Shown one piece after another: positions 8,419-15,129 of a DNA stretch of 15,129 bases (position 1 is the first letter of the stretch; the number at the start of each line of letters is the position of its first letter). Source of the DNA: Mycobacterium sp. (GTDB lineage Bacteria; Actinomycetota; Actinomycetes; Mycobacteriales; Mycobacteriaceae); NCBI GenBank assembly GCA_025965815.1, contig JAOPWF010000735.1:1-15129 (forward strand). The letters are read 5' to 3'. Made by a program: the position numbers and the translations under genes. Below the pieces are notes generated by a model. The model ran no database searches and had not been told where the DNA came from. It was given only the letters and a program-made list of their open reading frames with translations.

Positions 8419-9816
8419 GTGAATGAGCCGCCAGTGAAGGTCGCGCCCAGGCTTCGGGCGCGCGAGCGGGTCGTCGTGCAAGTGGACTCTGCGGCCGCAC
8501 GCTGGACCGGGGCGATGGCGCTGCTGAGCGCGGCCTGCTGGCTCGTCGTCCTGCTGGCCCGCGACCGCGACCACGCGAACTGGCACGCGGAAGGGCGACT
8601 GGCCTGGACGTTGACCATCCTGGCCGCCGTCGCGCTGATCGCCCGCGGCATCTTCCTCGGCAGGCCGGTGACCGCCGCTCACGCGACGGCCGCGATGGTG
8701 ATGCTGCTCGTCGGCTTCGGCGCGCGGGTGCTGTACTTCGACTTCCTCGGAAACCTGCTCATCGTCACCGCCGGTCTGGCGCTGATGTGGCCGACCACCG
8801 CGCGGCGGCGACCGGGCGACCTGCCGAGGGTGTGGGCGCTGCTCAACGCGACGACCGGCGACCCGGTGGCGCCCTTCGCGATGCAGTCGTTGAAGTGTTA
8901 CCAGTTCAGCGCCGACGGGTCCGCCGCGATCGCCTATCGAACGCGGTTGGGCTACGCGGTGGTCAGCGGAGATCCCATCGGCGACGCCGCCCGCTACTCC
9001 GAGTTGGTCGCCGACTTCGCCGCGATGTGCCGCACCCGCGGCTGGCGCATCGTCGTGCTCGGGTGCAGCGAACGGCGGCTGCCGTTGTGGCACGACGGGG
9101 TGCTGCGGGGCCAGTCGTTGCGACCGGTGCCCATCGGGCGCGATGTGGTGATCGATCTGGCGACCTTCGACATGGTGGGCCGGAAGTACCGCAATCTGCG
9201 CCAGGCCGTCCAGCGGACGCACAACTTCGGGATCACCACAGAGATTCTCGCGGAGCAGGAACTCGACGATCGGCAGCTCGCCGAACTGACCGAGGTCCTG
9301 ATGGCCTCACCCAGCGGATCGCGCACCGAACGCGGATTCTCGATGATCCTCGACGGCGCCCTCGAGGGCCGCTATCCGGGCATCCAGTTGATCGTCGCGC
9401 GGGACGAGTCCGGACGGGTACAGGGCTTTCACCGCTACGCCACCGCGGGACAGGGTAGCGATGTGACGCTCGACGTACCGTGGCGCCGGCGGGGCGCCCC
9501 GAACGGTATCGATGAACGACTCAGCGTGGACATGATCGTCGCGTCGCGAACCGTTGGCGCGCAACGGTTGTCACTGGCGTTCGCCGCGTTCCCGGAGATC
9601 TTCGACGACAAGAATCGCGGCCGCGTCCAGAGTTTGTTCTACACCGCGATCCACCTCGGCGATTCGCTGATCGCGCTGGAGTCGCTGTACCGCTACCTGC
9701 GGAAGTTCCATGCGCTGGGGGACCGGCGCTACGTGCTGCTGTCGATGACGCAGGTGCTGCCGCTGCTGGTGGTGCTGTTGTCGCTCGAGTTCATGCCGCG
9801 ACGCCGCCACCTGTAG
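8419..9816 (+). CDS. Membrane protein with DUF2156 / lysylphosphatidylglycerol-synthase-like domain (Rv1619 family)
   Basis: This 465-residue protein resembles M. tuberculosis Rv1619 as I recall it. Four hydrophobic segments lie at about 30-47, 62-81, 83-105 and 107-124. A soluble domain of about 140-430 follows, and a last hydrophobic stretch lies at about 440-460 with a basic tail (RRRHL). The soluble part has the look of DUF2156, the acetyltransferase-fold domain at the C-terminus of MprF/LPG synthases. Its conserved-looking stretches include AYRTRLGYAVVSGDPIG, GRKYRNLRQAVQRTHNFG, and FHRYAT followed by DVTLDVPWRR and GIDERLSVDM. MprF-type enzymes transfer an aminoacyl group from tRNA to a phospholipid. 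This protein has far fewer membrane helices than full MprF, so acyl donor, acceptor and activity are unknown. GTG 8419 was chosen for its ribosome binding site. The gene ends exactly against the stop of the convergent DUF4190 gene. Confidence 0.85.
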   Translation: MNEPPVKVAPRLRARERVVVQVDSAAARWTGAMALLSAACWLVVLLARDRDHANWHAEGRLAWTLTILAAVALIARGIFLGRPVTAAHATAAMVMLLVGFGARVLYFDFLGNLLIVTAGLALMWPTTARRRPGDLPRVWALLNATTGDPVAPFAMQSLKCYQFSADGSAAIAYRTRLGYAVVSGDPIGDAARYSELVADFAAMCRTRGWRIVVLGCSERRLPLWHDGVLRGQSLRPVPIGRDVVIDLATFDMVGRKYRNLRQAVQRTHNFGITTEILAEQELDDRQLAELTEVLMASPSGSRTERGFSMILDGALEGRYPGIQLIVARDESGRVQGFHRYATAGQGSDVTLDVPWRRRGAPNGIDERLSVDMIVASRTVGAQRLSLAFAAFPEIFDDKNRGRVQSLFYTAIHLGDSLIALESLYRYLRKFHALGDRRYVLLSMTQVLPLLVVLLSLEFMPRRRHL

Positions 9817-10419
9817 CTACCGGGACGGCGTCAGGGTGACGCTGAACTGATTCTCGATTTGGTTTCGGAACTGGTCGGCACACTGTTGGACCTTGTTCTG
9901 ATCCGAGCCGGCCTTCTGCAGGCAGTCGACGTAGTCGGTGCCACCGACCTGGTTGAACACGCTGATCCATATCGGGATGAAGATGATGCCGACGATAATC
10001 GCCAGGAATCCCAGCAGGATGCCGGCAAGGGCGATGCCACCGTTGTTGGCCTCGCCACGCTTGACCCGCCCGCGGGCGGCGAATCCGATCACCACCGCGA
10101 CGATGCCCAGGATGATGCCGCCGAAGACGGACCACACCGACACCAGCGCGACGATCGCGATGATCAGGGCGGCGATGCCCAACCCGTTCTTCGGTCCGGT
10201 GGGCGGCGCGGAGAAGCCGCCGGAGTACGGCGCCGGCGGTGGCGGCGGGTAGCTGCCGGGATATCCGCCGGGCTGATACGCCCCGGGTTGATAGGGATAC
10301 GGCGGGGGATATCCGCCTGGGGCGCCGTAGTGGGGCGGCGCGGGAGGTGGTTGCCCGGGGCCGGTTCTCGGGGTTTCCGGTCCCCCGGATGGCGAGTCGG
10401 GCTTGTCGGATTCGGTCAT
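9817..10419 (-). CDS. Proline-rich DUF4190-type membrane protein appended to the cyd operon
   Basis: Small membrane protein of 200 residues and unknown function. Residues 1-75 are a low-complexity Pro/Gly/Tyr-rich tail with PGGYPPPYPYQPGAY-like units. Hydrophobic segments follow at about 79-96, 97-115 and 127-155, with a basic loop (ARGRVKRGEANNGG) between the last two. This arrangement fits the DUF4190 family common in actinobacteria. The C-terminal 45 residues are polar and hold the protein's only two cysteines, C166 and C180, fourteen residues apart, which could form a disulfide if this end lies outside the membrane. ATG 10419 was chosen because GGAG (10428-10431) is eight bases upstream; a GTG at 10428 would overlap that site. 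It lies 15 bases after cydC on the same strand, so co-transcription with cydABDC is likely. I do not recall it at this position in M. tuberculosis. Confidence 0.85.
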   Translation of the reverse strand: MTESDKPDSPSGGPETPRTGPGQPPPAPPHYGAPGGYPPPYPYQPGAYQPGGYPGSYPPPPPAPYSGGFSAPPTGPKNGLGIAALIIAIVALVSVWSVFGGIILGIVAVVIGFAARGRVKRGEANNGGIALAGILLGFLAIIVGIIFIPIWISVFNQVGGTDYVDCLQKAGSDQNKVQQCADQFRNQIENQFSVTLTPSR

Positions 10420-10427
10420 GACTCGCA

Positions 10428-10431
10428 CTCC
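10428..10431 (-). promoter_or_regulatory. Ribosome binding site of the DUF4190 gene
   Basis: GGAG on the minus strand, eight bases before the ATG at 10419, in the 15-base gap after the cydC stop codon. It supports ATG 10419 over the GTG at 10428. Confidence 0.6.
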
Positions 10432-10434
10432 AGA

Positions 10435-12117
10435 TCAGGCCGGTATGGACCATTCGCAGTCAGGGTACCCGCCAGCGCCGGTCCGAACCTCGGGACAGCC
10501 AATGTCGGCGGGCAGGTGGTGTGTCGCGACGACGACGGTCCGGTGGGCCTCGAACAGCATGCCCCCAGGCTCGAGAAGTTGACGTAGCACGGCGTCGGCG
10601 GCGCCGGCGTCGAGGTGCTCGGTCGGCTCGTCAAGCAGGACTATCGGAACTGTGGACACCACAGCGCGGGCCAGTAGCAGGCGCCGGCGCTGCCCGGCCG
10701 AGATAGCCTGCGCACCACCGAACAGCACTGTGGCGAGGCCGTCGGGCAGCGTGGCCAGCCAACGGCCCAGTCCGACACCCTCCAGTGCGGTGCGAAGATC
10801 GACGTCGGTGGCGTCACCGCGAGCCACCAGAAGATTATCCCGTACCGTCGTCGCGAAGACGTGCGCGTCCTCGGCGAAAAACGCTATGGCACTGGGTAAC
10901 TGGTTGCTGTCGAATCCGTCGAGCGGTGTGTTGGTCAGGCTCACGCCGCCCGCCTGGGGAGGCAGTAGACCGGCGAGTGTCATCAGCAGTGTCGTCTTGC
11001 CGGATCCACTCGCTCCGGTGACGGCGAGGCGGGCTCCGGGTTTCAGCGTCAGGTTGACCGGCCCAACCATTGGTTGCAGTGAGCGACCGTACATCAGATC
11101 GGTGGCTGCCAACCGACCCCCGAACGCCGGCACTGAGATCGGCCCCTTGCTCAGGGGTGTCGAATCCGGCCCGGTGAGATCGCGAAGCCGACCGGCCGCC
11201 ATTCGTGAGCGGGTGAGCTGCACCGCCGCGCCCGGTAGCGACGTAGTTGCCTCAAATGCGGACAGCGGCAACAGCATCAGCACCGCCACGGTGGTGGGCG
11301 CAACCGCGGACGACAGGCCGACGCCGGCGATGATCGCTGCGAGGACGCTGATGCCGACACTAACGATCGGTACCGCGGAGGCCAGGGCGGCCGGGCGGGC
11401 GACCCTGTCATACATGTGTCCCCAATCCCGCTGCCGACGCCCGGATTCCGCGATCACATCGGCTAGCCGACCACTCACGCGTAGTTCCGGGGCGTGTTCG
11501 AGGGCCAGCATCGTCGCGGCGTCGCGTTCGAAATGGTGTTCCGCGGCGGCGGATTCGGCGGCCCGCACGGCATGCGATGCCAGCCACGGCGCGAGCACCC
11601 CTGCGACGAGCAAGCAGACGGCCAGCACCGCTGCGGCGACGGGGGAGATGGCGCCTACGACCGTCGTGGCGGCGACCGAGAGTACGGCGGCGACCGAGAT
11701 CGGCAGCACGGCGCGCACCAGCACGTCGGACAGTTCGTCCACGTCGGCGCCGACGCGGGTCAACAGTTCCCCGCTGGGCAACCGCACCGCGGTGTCGGTC
11801 CGGCCGTCAGCCAGCCGAGCGTAGAGCCCTTCGCGCGCGGTCGCCGCCGCATGCAAGGCGGTGTCGTGAGTGGCGAGCCGCTCACCGTAGTGGAACACCC
11901 CACGGGCGATGCCCAATGCACGGACCGCTACCACCGCAACCGACAGGTCCAACACGGGCGGCATCTGCCACGCCCGGGTGATAAGCCACGCCGAGATACC
12001 GGCGAGCGCAAGGGCGCTGGCGAGTGAAAACACACCCAGCGCGACAGCCAGCAGGAGGCGGGACAGCCGCGGTCGCAGCAGGCGCAGGGTCGTGACCAGT
12101 GCATCAGCGGAAGGCAT
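10435..12117 (-). CDS. cydC: Thiol reductant ABC exporter subunit CydC
   Basis: Half-transporter of 560 residues that pairs with CydD. CydDC exports cysteine/glutathione or otherwise sets the redox and heme conditions needed to assemble cytochrome bd. Six membrane helices occupy roughly 1-300 and the ATPase domain about 335-560. Walker A is GASGSGKTT (368-376), Walker B ends LLDEPTEHLD (D496, E497), and the switch His is H533 (ATHH). Two consensus elements deviate: the signature reads ISAGQ (472-476) instead of LSGGQ, and the Q-loop Gln is replaced by E416 (FFAEDAHVF). The Q-loop change also appears in M. tuberculosis CydC as I remember it. The ATG at 12117 is preceded by TAGGAG with nine-base spacing and overlaps the end of cydD by 14 bases (12104-12117), so the two halves are probably translated together. 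The final 20 residues (GYPDCEWSIPA) are non-catalytic. Confidence 0.94.
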   Translation of the reverse strand: MPSADALVTTLRLLRPRLSRLLLAVALGVFSLASALALAGISAWLITRAWQMPPVLDLSVAVVAVRALGIARGVFHYGERLATHDTALHAAATAREGLYARLADGRTDTAVRLPSGELLTRVGADVDELSDVLVRAVLPISVAAVLSVAATTVVGAISPVAAAVLAVCLLVAGVLAPWLASHAVRAAESAAAEHHFERDAATMLALEHAPELRVSGRLADVIAESGRRQRDWGHMYDRVARPAALASAVPIVSVGISVLAAIIAGVGLSSAVAPTTVAVLMLLPLSAFEATTSLPGAAVQLTRSRMAAGRLRDLTGPDSTPLSKGPISVPAFGGRLAATDLMYGRSLQPMVGPVNLTLKPGARLAVTGASGSGKTTLLMTLAGLLPPQAGGVSLTNTPLDGFDSNQLPSAIAFFAEDAHVFATTVRDNLLVARGDATDVDLRTALEGVGLGRWLATLPDGLATVLFGGAQAISAGQRRRLLLARAVVSTVPIVLLDEPTEHLDAGAADAVLRQLLEPGGMLFEAHRTVVVATHHLPADIGCPEVRTGAGGYPDCEWSIPA

Positions 12118-13834
12118 GCTCGTGCGCTCCTACCGGTACGACACGATCGGCGATCGCGATGACGGGCTCCCGATGGCCGACCACCACAACCGTCGCGCCG
12201 TCACGTGCCCGCGCGGCGACGGCGTCCAGCACCCGCGCTTCGCTGCGGCCGTCCAGATGCGCCGTGGGCTCGTCGAGCAGCAGCACCGGCGCCGTGGATC
12301 CCAGCGCCCGGGCCAGGCCGAGCCGCTGGCGTTGACCGAGTGACAGCCCGACGCCGTCGCGGCCGATGCGGGTGCCTAATCCGTCCGGGAGGTCACTCAG
12401 CACATCATCGAAACCCGCCAACCGGCACGCGCTGCCCAGATCCGCGAGTGGGCCGAACAGTTCGAGATTGTGTCGGACCGTGCCGGGCACCAGAACCGGT
12501 CGCTGTGCGAGCCAGGCCAATTGGTGCCACCACGACGTGCGGTCGAGGTCGGCGATGTCGATGCCTGCGACGGTGACGCGTCCAGCGGTCGGCGGCGTCA
12601 GCCCGACGATCGCTTGCAGGGCGGTGCTCTTGCCTGAGCCGTTGGGTCCGGTGAGCACGGTGACCCGACCCGGCTCGATGTCGGCATCCAGCGATTCGGG
12701 AAACAGGCCGTCGCGGCCGGCGACGCTGAGACGGTCGAGCCGGATAGTCACACCCGATGCGGTCAGTTCCCGGTTCCCGGACGGCTCGGCGACCAGGCTG
12801 TCCAGCAACTCGAACGCACTGTCGGCGGCGGCCTTTCCGTCCTGGGCGGCGTGGAACTGCGCTCCGACTCGTCGCAGCGGCCAGAAGACCTCGGGCGCCA
12901 ACAGCAGCGCCGTGAGCCCGGCCGTGAGCGGCATATCGCCGAACACCAGCCGCAGCCCGATACCGACCGCGACGAGGGCCACGCCCAGGGTGGCCAGCAA
13001 TTCCAGTACCAGTGCCGACAGGAACGCGATACGCAGTGTCGCCATGGCGCAACGCCGATGCGCGGCACCGAGTTCAGCGACGCGCCGTGCTGACCCGCCG
13101 GCGCGGCCCAACGCCCGCAACGTGGGGATGCCGGCCACCAGGTCCAGCAGGCGGCTCTGCAATGTCGTCATCGCCGCGAGCGAGGCGGCTGAGCGTTCAG
13201 CGGTCGCCAGGCCGATCAGCACCATGAAGACCGGGATCAGCGGCAACGCGATCATCACGATGACGGCGGATTCGATGTCGTAGGCCGCGATTACGAAGAT
13301 CGCCGCGGGGGTCAGGATGCCGGCGAGAAACAGCGTGGGCAGATACGCGGTGAAGTAGGGCCGCAGGATGTCGAGGCCGCGGGTGACCAGCGTCGCCGCG
13401 GTGTCGCGCTGCTCGGCCAACTGTCGCGGCGGCAGGGCGGTGACGGTCCGCAGCACCTGGCCGGCCAGGTCGGCGATCACCGCGCTGGCACTGTGCTGGC
13501 TGAGCCGGCCCTGCAGCCATCCGACGAGGGCGCGAACAGCCCACAGCGCCAACAGAATCGACAGCGGCAGCGTCCAGTATCCGACATAACGGGTTGCCGG
13601 GTCGGTGACGATAGCGGCCACGATGTGAGCGAGCAGCACAGCCGAGGCGATCGTGGCGCCCGCGATCCCGATACCGCAGGCCACCGATGCGCAAAGATAG
13701 CGGCGCATGGCGGTTGATGCCCGCCAGAGTCGCGGATCGATGGGTGAGCGGTGCGCGGTACTCAGGATGCCCGCCCGGTCAGACCGATCGAGTCCGGTAT
13801 TCGGTTGGCCGAAATGCGTTTGCGGAAAACCCAA
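12104..13834 (-). CDS. cydD: Thiol reductant ABC exporter subunit CydD, start uncertain
   Basis: Partner of CydC, with six membrane helices and one ATPase domain. In the 576-residue numbering from TTG 13834, hydrophobic segments lie at about 47-77, 84-104, 161-180, 188-211, 269-297 and 304-325. Walker A is GPNGSGKST (396-404), the Q-loop Gln is Q444, the signature is LSLGQ (497-501), Walker B ends LLLDEPTAHLD (D521, E522), and the switch His is H554. The N-terminus is unclear. The elbow helix before the first membrane segment (SPIDPRLWRASTAMRRY, 30-46) is typical of actinobacterial CydD, so ATG 13708 (534 residues) would cut it off. TTG 13834 has no ribosome binding site and would read 73 bases over cydB out of frame. 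A CTG at 13765, overlapping the cydB stop as CTGA, gives 553 residues and the expected N-terminus, but is a rare start. TTG 13834 is given only as the nearest conventional codon. Confidence 0.9.
   Translation of the reverse strand: MGFPQTHFGQPNTGLDRSDRAGILSTAHRSPIDPRLWRASTAMRRYLCASVACGIGIAGATIASAVLLAHIVAAIVTDPATRYVGYWTLPLSILLALWAVRALVGWLQGRLSQHSASAVIADLAGQVLRTVTALPPRQLAEQRDTAATLVTRGLDILRPYFTAYLPTLFLAGILTPAAIFVIAAYDIESAVIVMIALPLIPVFMVLIGLATAERSAASLAAMTTLQSRLLDLVAGIPTLRALGRAGGSARRVAELGAAHRRCAMATLRIAFLSALVLELLATLGVALVAVGIGLRLVFGDMPLTAGLTALLLAPEVFWPLRRVGAQFHAAQDGKAAADSAFELLDSLVAEPSGNRELTASGVTIRLDRLSVAGRDGLFPESLDADIEPGRVTVLTGPNGSGKSTALQAIVGLTPPTAGRVTVAGIDIADLDRTSWWHQLAWLAQRPVLVPGTVRHNLELFGPLADLGSACRLAGFDDVLSDLPDGLGTRIGRDGVGLSLGQRQRLGLARALGSTAPVLLLDEPTAHLDGRSEARVLDAVAARARDGATVVVVGHREPVIAIADRVVPVGAHEHAFR
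12127..12132 (-). promoter_or_regulatory. Ribosome binding site of cydC
   Basis: TAGGAG on the minus strand inside the 3' end of cydD, nine bases before the cydC ATG. Together with the 14-base overlap, it suggests coupled translation. Confidence 0.6.
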
Positions 13835-14802
13835 TACGCCCAGACTTGATACACGATCACCAGTGGCGCGAAGATCAGCGCCACCCAGGTCATGATCTTC
13901 AGTGTGTAGGGGCTTGACGAGGAGTTGAAAATCGTGAGGCTCCAGCGTGGGTCAAGCGTCGACGGAAGGAGATCGGGGTACATCGAGCCGAAAAGCAAAA
14001 TCACCAGGCCGGCAACCCCGATCGTCGTGCAGACGAATGCCCATCCTTCGTGATCGCCGCCCCACACGAGTGTGACCGCGACCAGCAGCGCGCCAACAGC
14101 GACCGCGAGCACGGTCCAGGTCCAGCCTTTGCCGTAGGCGAGTTGTGTCCACACCCCGAACGCCGCCACCAGCGCGGTGACCGGCAACGACAGCCACACC
14201 CCGAACCGGAACGCGTCCTCGCGCACCCCGCCGTCGGTCTTCAGTGCCACGAACACCGCACCGTGCAACAGGAACAGCCCGCCCGTCGCGAGACCGCCCA
14301 ACACCGTGTAGGCGTTCACCACGTCGGTGATGGCGAGGTGAACGTGCCGCTGCGCGTCCACGGGAAGGCCGCGAACCAGGACGGCGAACACGACCCCCCA
14401 CAGGATTCCGGGCAGCCAGGACCCGACCGCGATACCGATGTTGGCCCGCGACCGCCACTTCGGGTGGTCGATCTTGCCGCGCCATTCGATCGACACCGCT
14501 CGCAGGATCATCCCGAGGAGGATGGCCAGCAGCGGCAGGTAGAGCGCGGAGAACGCGGTCGCATACCAGAGCGGGAACGCGGCGAACATCGCCCCGGCGG
14601 CGGTGATCAGCCACACCTCGTTGGCGTCCCACACCGGGCCGATGGTGTTGAGCACCGTGCGGCGATGCTGTTCGGGGTCACCCTTGCCGAGGCGGGCGAA
14701 CGGTTCCATCAGCATGCCCGCTCCGAAATCGAAGCCCTCCAGAACAAAGAAGCCGAGAAAGAGCGCGGTGATCAGGAGGAACCAGCATTTCTGTAGTTCC
14801 GT
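13762..14802 (-). CDS. cydB: Cytochrome bd ubiquinol oxidase subunit II, apparent ACG start
   Basis: Subunit II of the cytochrome bd quinol oxidase, an integral membrane protein of the plasma membrane with eight to nine helices. With CydA it reduces oxygen to water at high affinity without pumping protons. Conserved CydB stretches are EGFDFGAGML (22-31), NTIGPVWDANEVWLITA (from about 52), LPLLAILLGMILRAVSIEWR and YPDLLPSTLDPRWSLTIFNS. The first ATG in frame, 14715, falls at residue 30 and would remove the whole first helix. Between the cydA stop and 14715 there is no in-frame ATG, GTG or TTG. An ACG at 14802 lies nine bases after AAGGAG, aligns with the start of M. tuberculosis CydB (MVLQELWF, recalled; here xELQKCWF) and gives 346 residues, the length I recall for that protein. 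I therefore take ACG as the likely start, with CTG 14811 as a poorer choice. The Glu of the usual LQELW is Lys here. Confidence 0.9.
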   Translation of the reverse strand, partial: TELQKCWFLLITALFLGFFVLEGFDFGAGMLMEPFARLGKGDPEQHRRTVLNTIGPVWDANEVWLITAAGAMFAAFPLWYATAFSALYLPLLAILLGMILRAVSIEWRGKIDHPKWRSRANIGIAVGSWLPGILWGVVFAVLVRGLPVDAQRHVHLAITDVVNAYTVLGGLATGGLFLLHGAVFVALKTDGGVREDAFRFGVWLSLPVTALVAAFGVWTQLAYGKGWTWTVLAVAVGALLVAVTLVWGGDHEGWAFVCTTIGVAGLVILLFGSMYPDLLPSTLDPRWSLTIFNSSSSPYTLKIMTWVALIFAPLVIVYQVWAYWVFRKRISANRIPDSIGLTGRAS

Positions 14803-14811
14803 TGCGATCAG

Positions 14812-14820
14812 CTCCTTTCC
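14812..14820 (-). promoter_or_regulatory. Ribosome binding site of cydB
   Basis: GGAAAGGAG on the minus strand, just after the cydA stop. Its AAGGAG core is nine bases before the ACG at 14802 and directly abuts the CTG at 14811. No conventional start codon lies within range in the cydB frame. Confidence 0.7.
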
Positions 14821-14832
14821 TTGGATGCGGAC

Positions 14833-15129
14833 TCAGTAGGCGAATGAAAGGGGCGCCACCTCGTCCTCACCCGGCGGCGCGGGGGGAGCGGGCTCGGAGT
14901 CGTGTTCCTGGGGGCCCTGGACGACATAGCGCCGGATCAACCAGAACCAGATGACCGCCAGCACCCCGTAAACCACGGTGAAGGTCACCAGCGAGAACAG
15001 CACCATGCCGGCAGCGTGTCCGGACACACCCTGCTGCACGGTCTGCCGGACCATCTGGTCACCGGTGGGATTCGGCACGACGATCCAGGGCTGGCGTCCC
15101 ATCTCCGTGAACACCCAGCCGGCGGTGTT
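14833..15129 (-). CDS. cydA: Cytochrome bd ubiquinol oxidase subunit I, C-terminal 98 residues only
   Basis: The C-terminal end of CydA, the heme-bearing quinol-oxidising subunit of cytochrome bd. The frame runs open to the window edge (NTAGWVFTEMGRQPW), so the internal GTG at 15114 is not the start. GWVFTEMGRQPW matches the highly conserved GW..xE.GRQPW motif near the end of CydA. It is followed by a periplasmic-type loop, one last membrane helix (about 52-75 of the visible part, MVLFSLVTFTVVYGVLAVIWFW) and a short acidic, Pro-rich tail ending LSFAY. All heme ligands and the Q-loop lie outside the window. The gene ends 30 bases before the proposed cydB start and is the first visible gene of the minus-strand cyd operon; the promoter would be beyond the right edge. 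Confidence 0.95.
   Translation of the reverse strand, partial: NTAGWVFTEMGRQPWIVVPNPTGDQMVRQTVQQGVSGHAAGMVLFSLVTFTVVYGVLAVIWFWLIRRYVVQGPQEHDSEPAPPAPPGEDEVAPLSFAY

Noticed and set aside
9859..10587. 242-codon plus-strand frame across the DUF4190 gene and the cydC 3' end
   Set aside because: His/Asp/Arg-rich translation. The minus-strand frame here has membrane helices, a ribosome binding site and an operon context.
10652..11824. 390-codon open frame on the plus strand opposite cydC
   Set aside because: Ser/Arg/Ala/Thr-rich low-complexity translation, antisense to a gene with clear ABC transporter motifs.
12366..13283. 305-codon open frame on the plus strand opposite cydD
   Set aside because: Antisense to the cydD coding region, with compositionally biased protein and no motifs.
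14050..14796. 248-codon plus-strand frame opposite cydB
   Set aside because: Extremely charged, low-complexity translation typical of the antisense of membrane-protein genes.

Overview
The window is GC-rich actinobacterial DNA. Protein similarity recalled from memory, gene order, and GTG starts point to a fast-growing Mycobacterium (Mycolicibacterium type). The pyk, tesB, membrane-protein, cydC, cydD, cydB, cydA order matches the Rv1617-Rv1623c block of M. tuberculosis. As I recall it, M. smegmatis also has gltBD directly upstream of pyk, whereas M. tuberculosis has gltBD elsewhere. Coding density is very high. I see no tRNA, rRNA, CRISPR array, insertion sequence, phage gene or attachment site. 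No stretch of 300 bases lacks a gene; the longest gap is 126 bases (8293-8418).

Left part, plus strand (1-9816). The 3' 96% of gltB (its 5' end lies outside) overlaps gltD by 8 bases; together they encode NADPH-dependent glutamate synthase (ammonia assimilation). After 67 bases comes pyk (pyruvate kinase), which has a -10 element so close to its GTG that a leaderless mRNA is likely. A tesB-type acyl-CoA thioesterase follows, then, after 126 bases, a membrane protein with a DUF2156 / lysylphosphatidylglycerol-synthase-like domain (the Rv1619 family).

Right part, minus strand (15129-9817). This is the cytochrome bd operon, read right to left: cydA (3' end only), cydB, cydD, cydC, then a small proline-rich DUF4190-type membrane protein. 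CydAB is the bd-type quinol oxidase; CydDC is the heterodimeric ABC transporter needed for its assembly. Genes are separated by 0-30 bases or overlap, so they are probably one transcript. Its promoter would lie beyond the right edge. The two convergent blocks meet with their stop codons touching (TAGCTA, 9814-9819).

This is mostly conserved housekeeping DNA, and I see no clearly new biological system. The most unusual points lie in the cyd operon. cydB has no ATG, GTG or TTG where its first membrane helix begins and appears to start at ACG. cydD has no ordinary start codon near its conserved N-terminus and may start at a CTG overlapping the cydB stop. A cysteine-containing DUF4190 protein is appended to the operon, and CydC has a degenerate ATPase signature.
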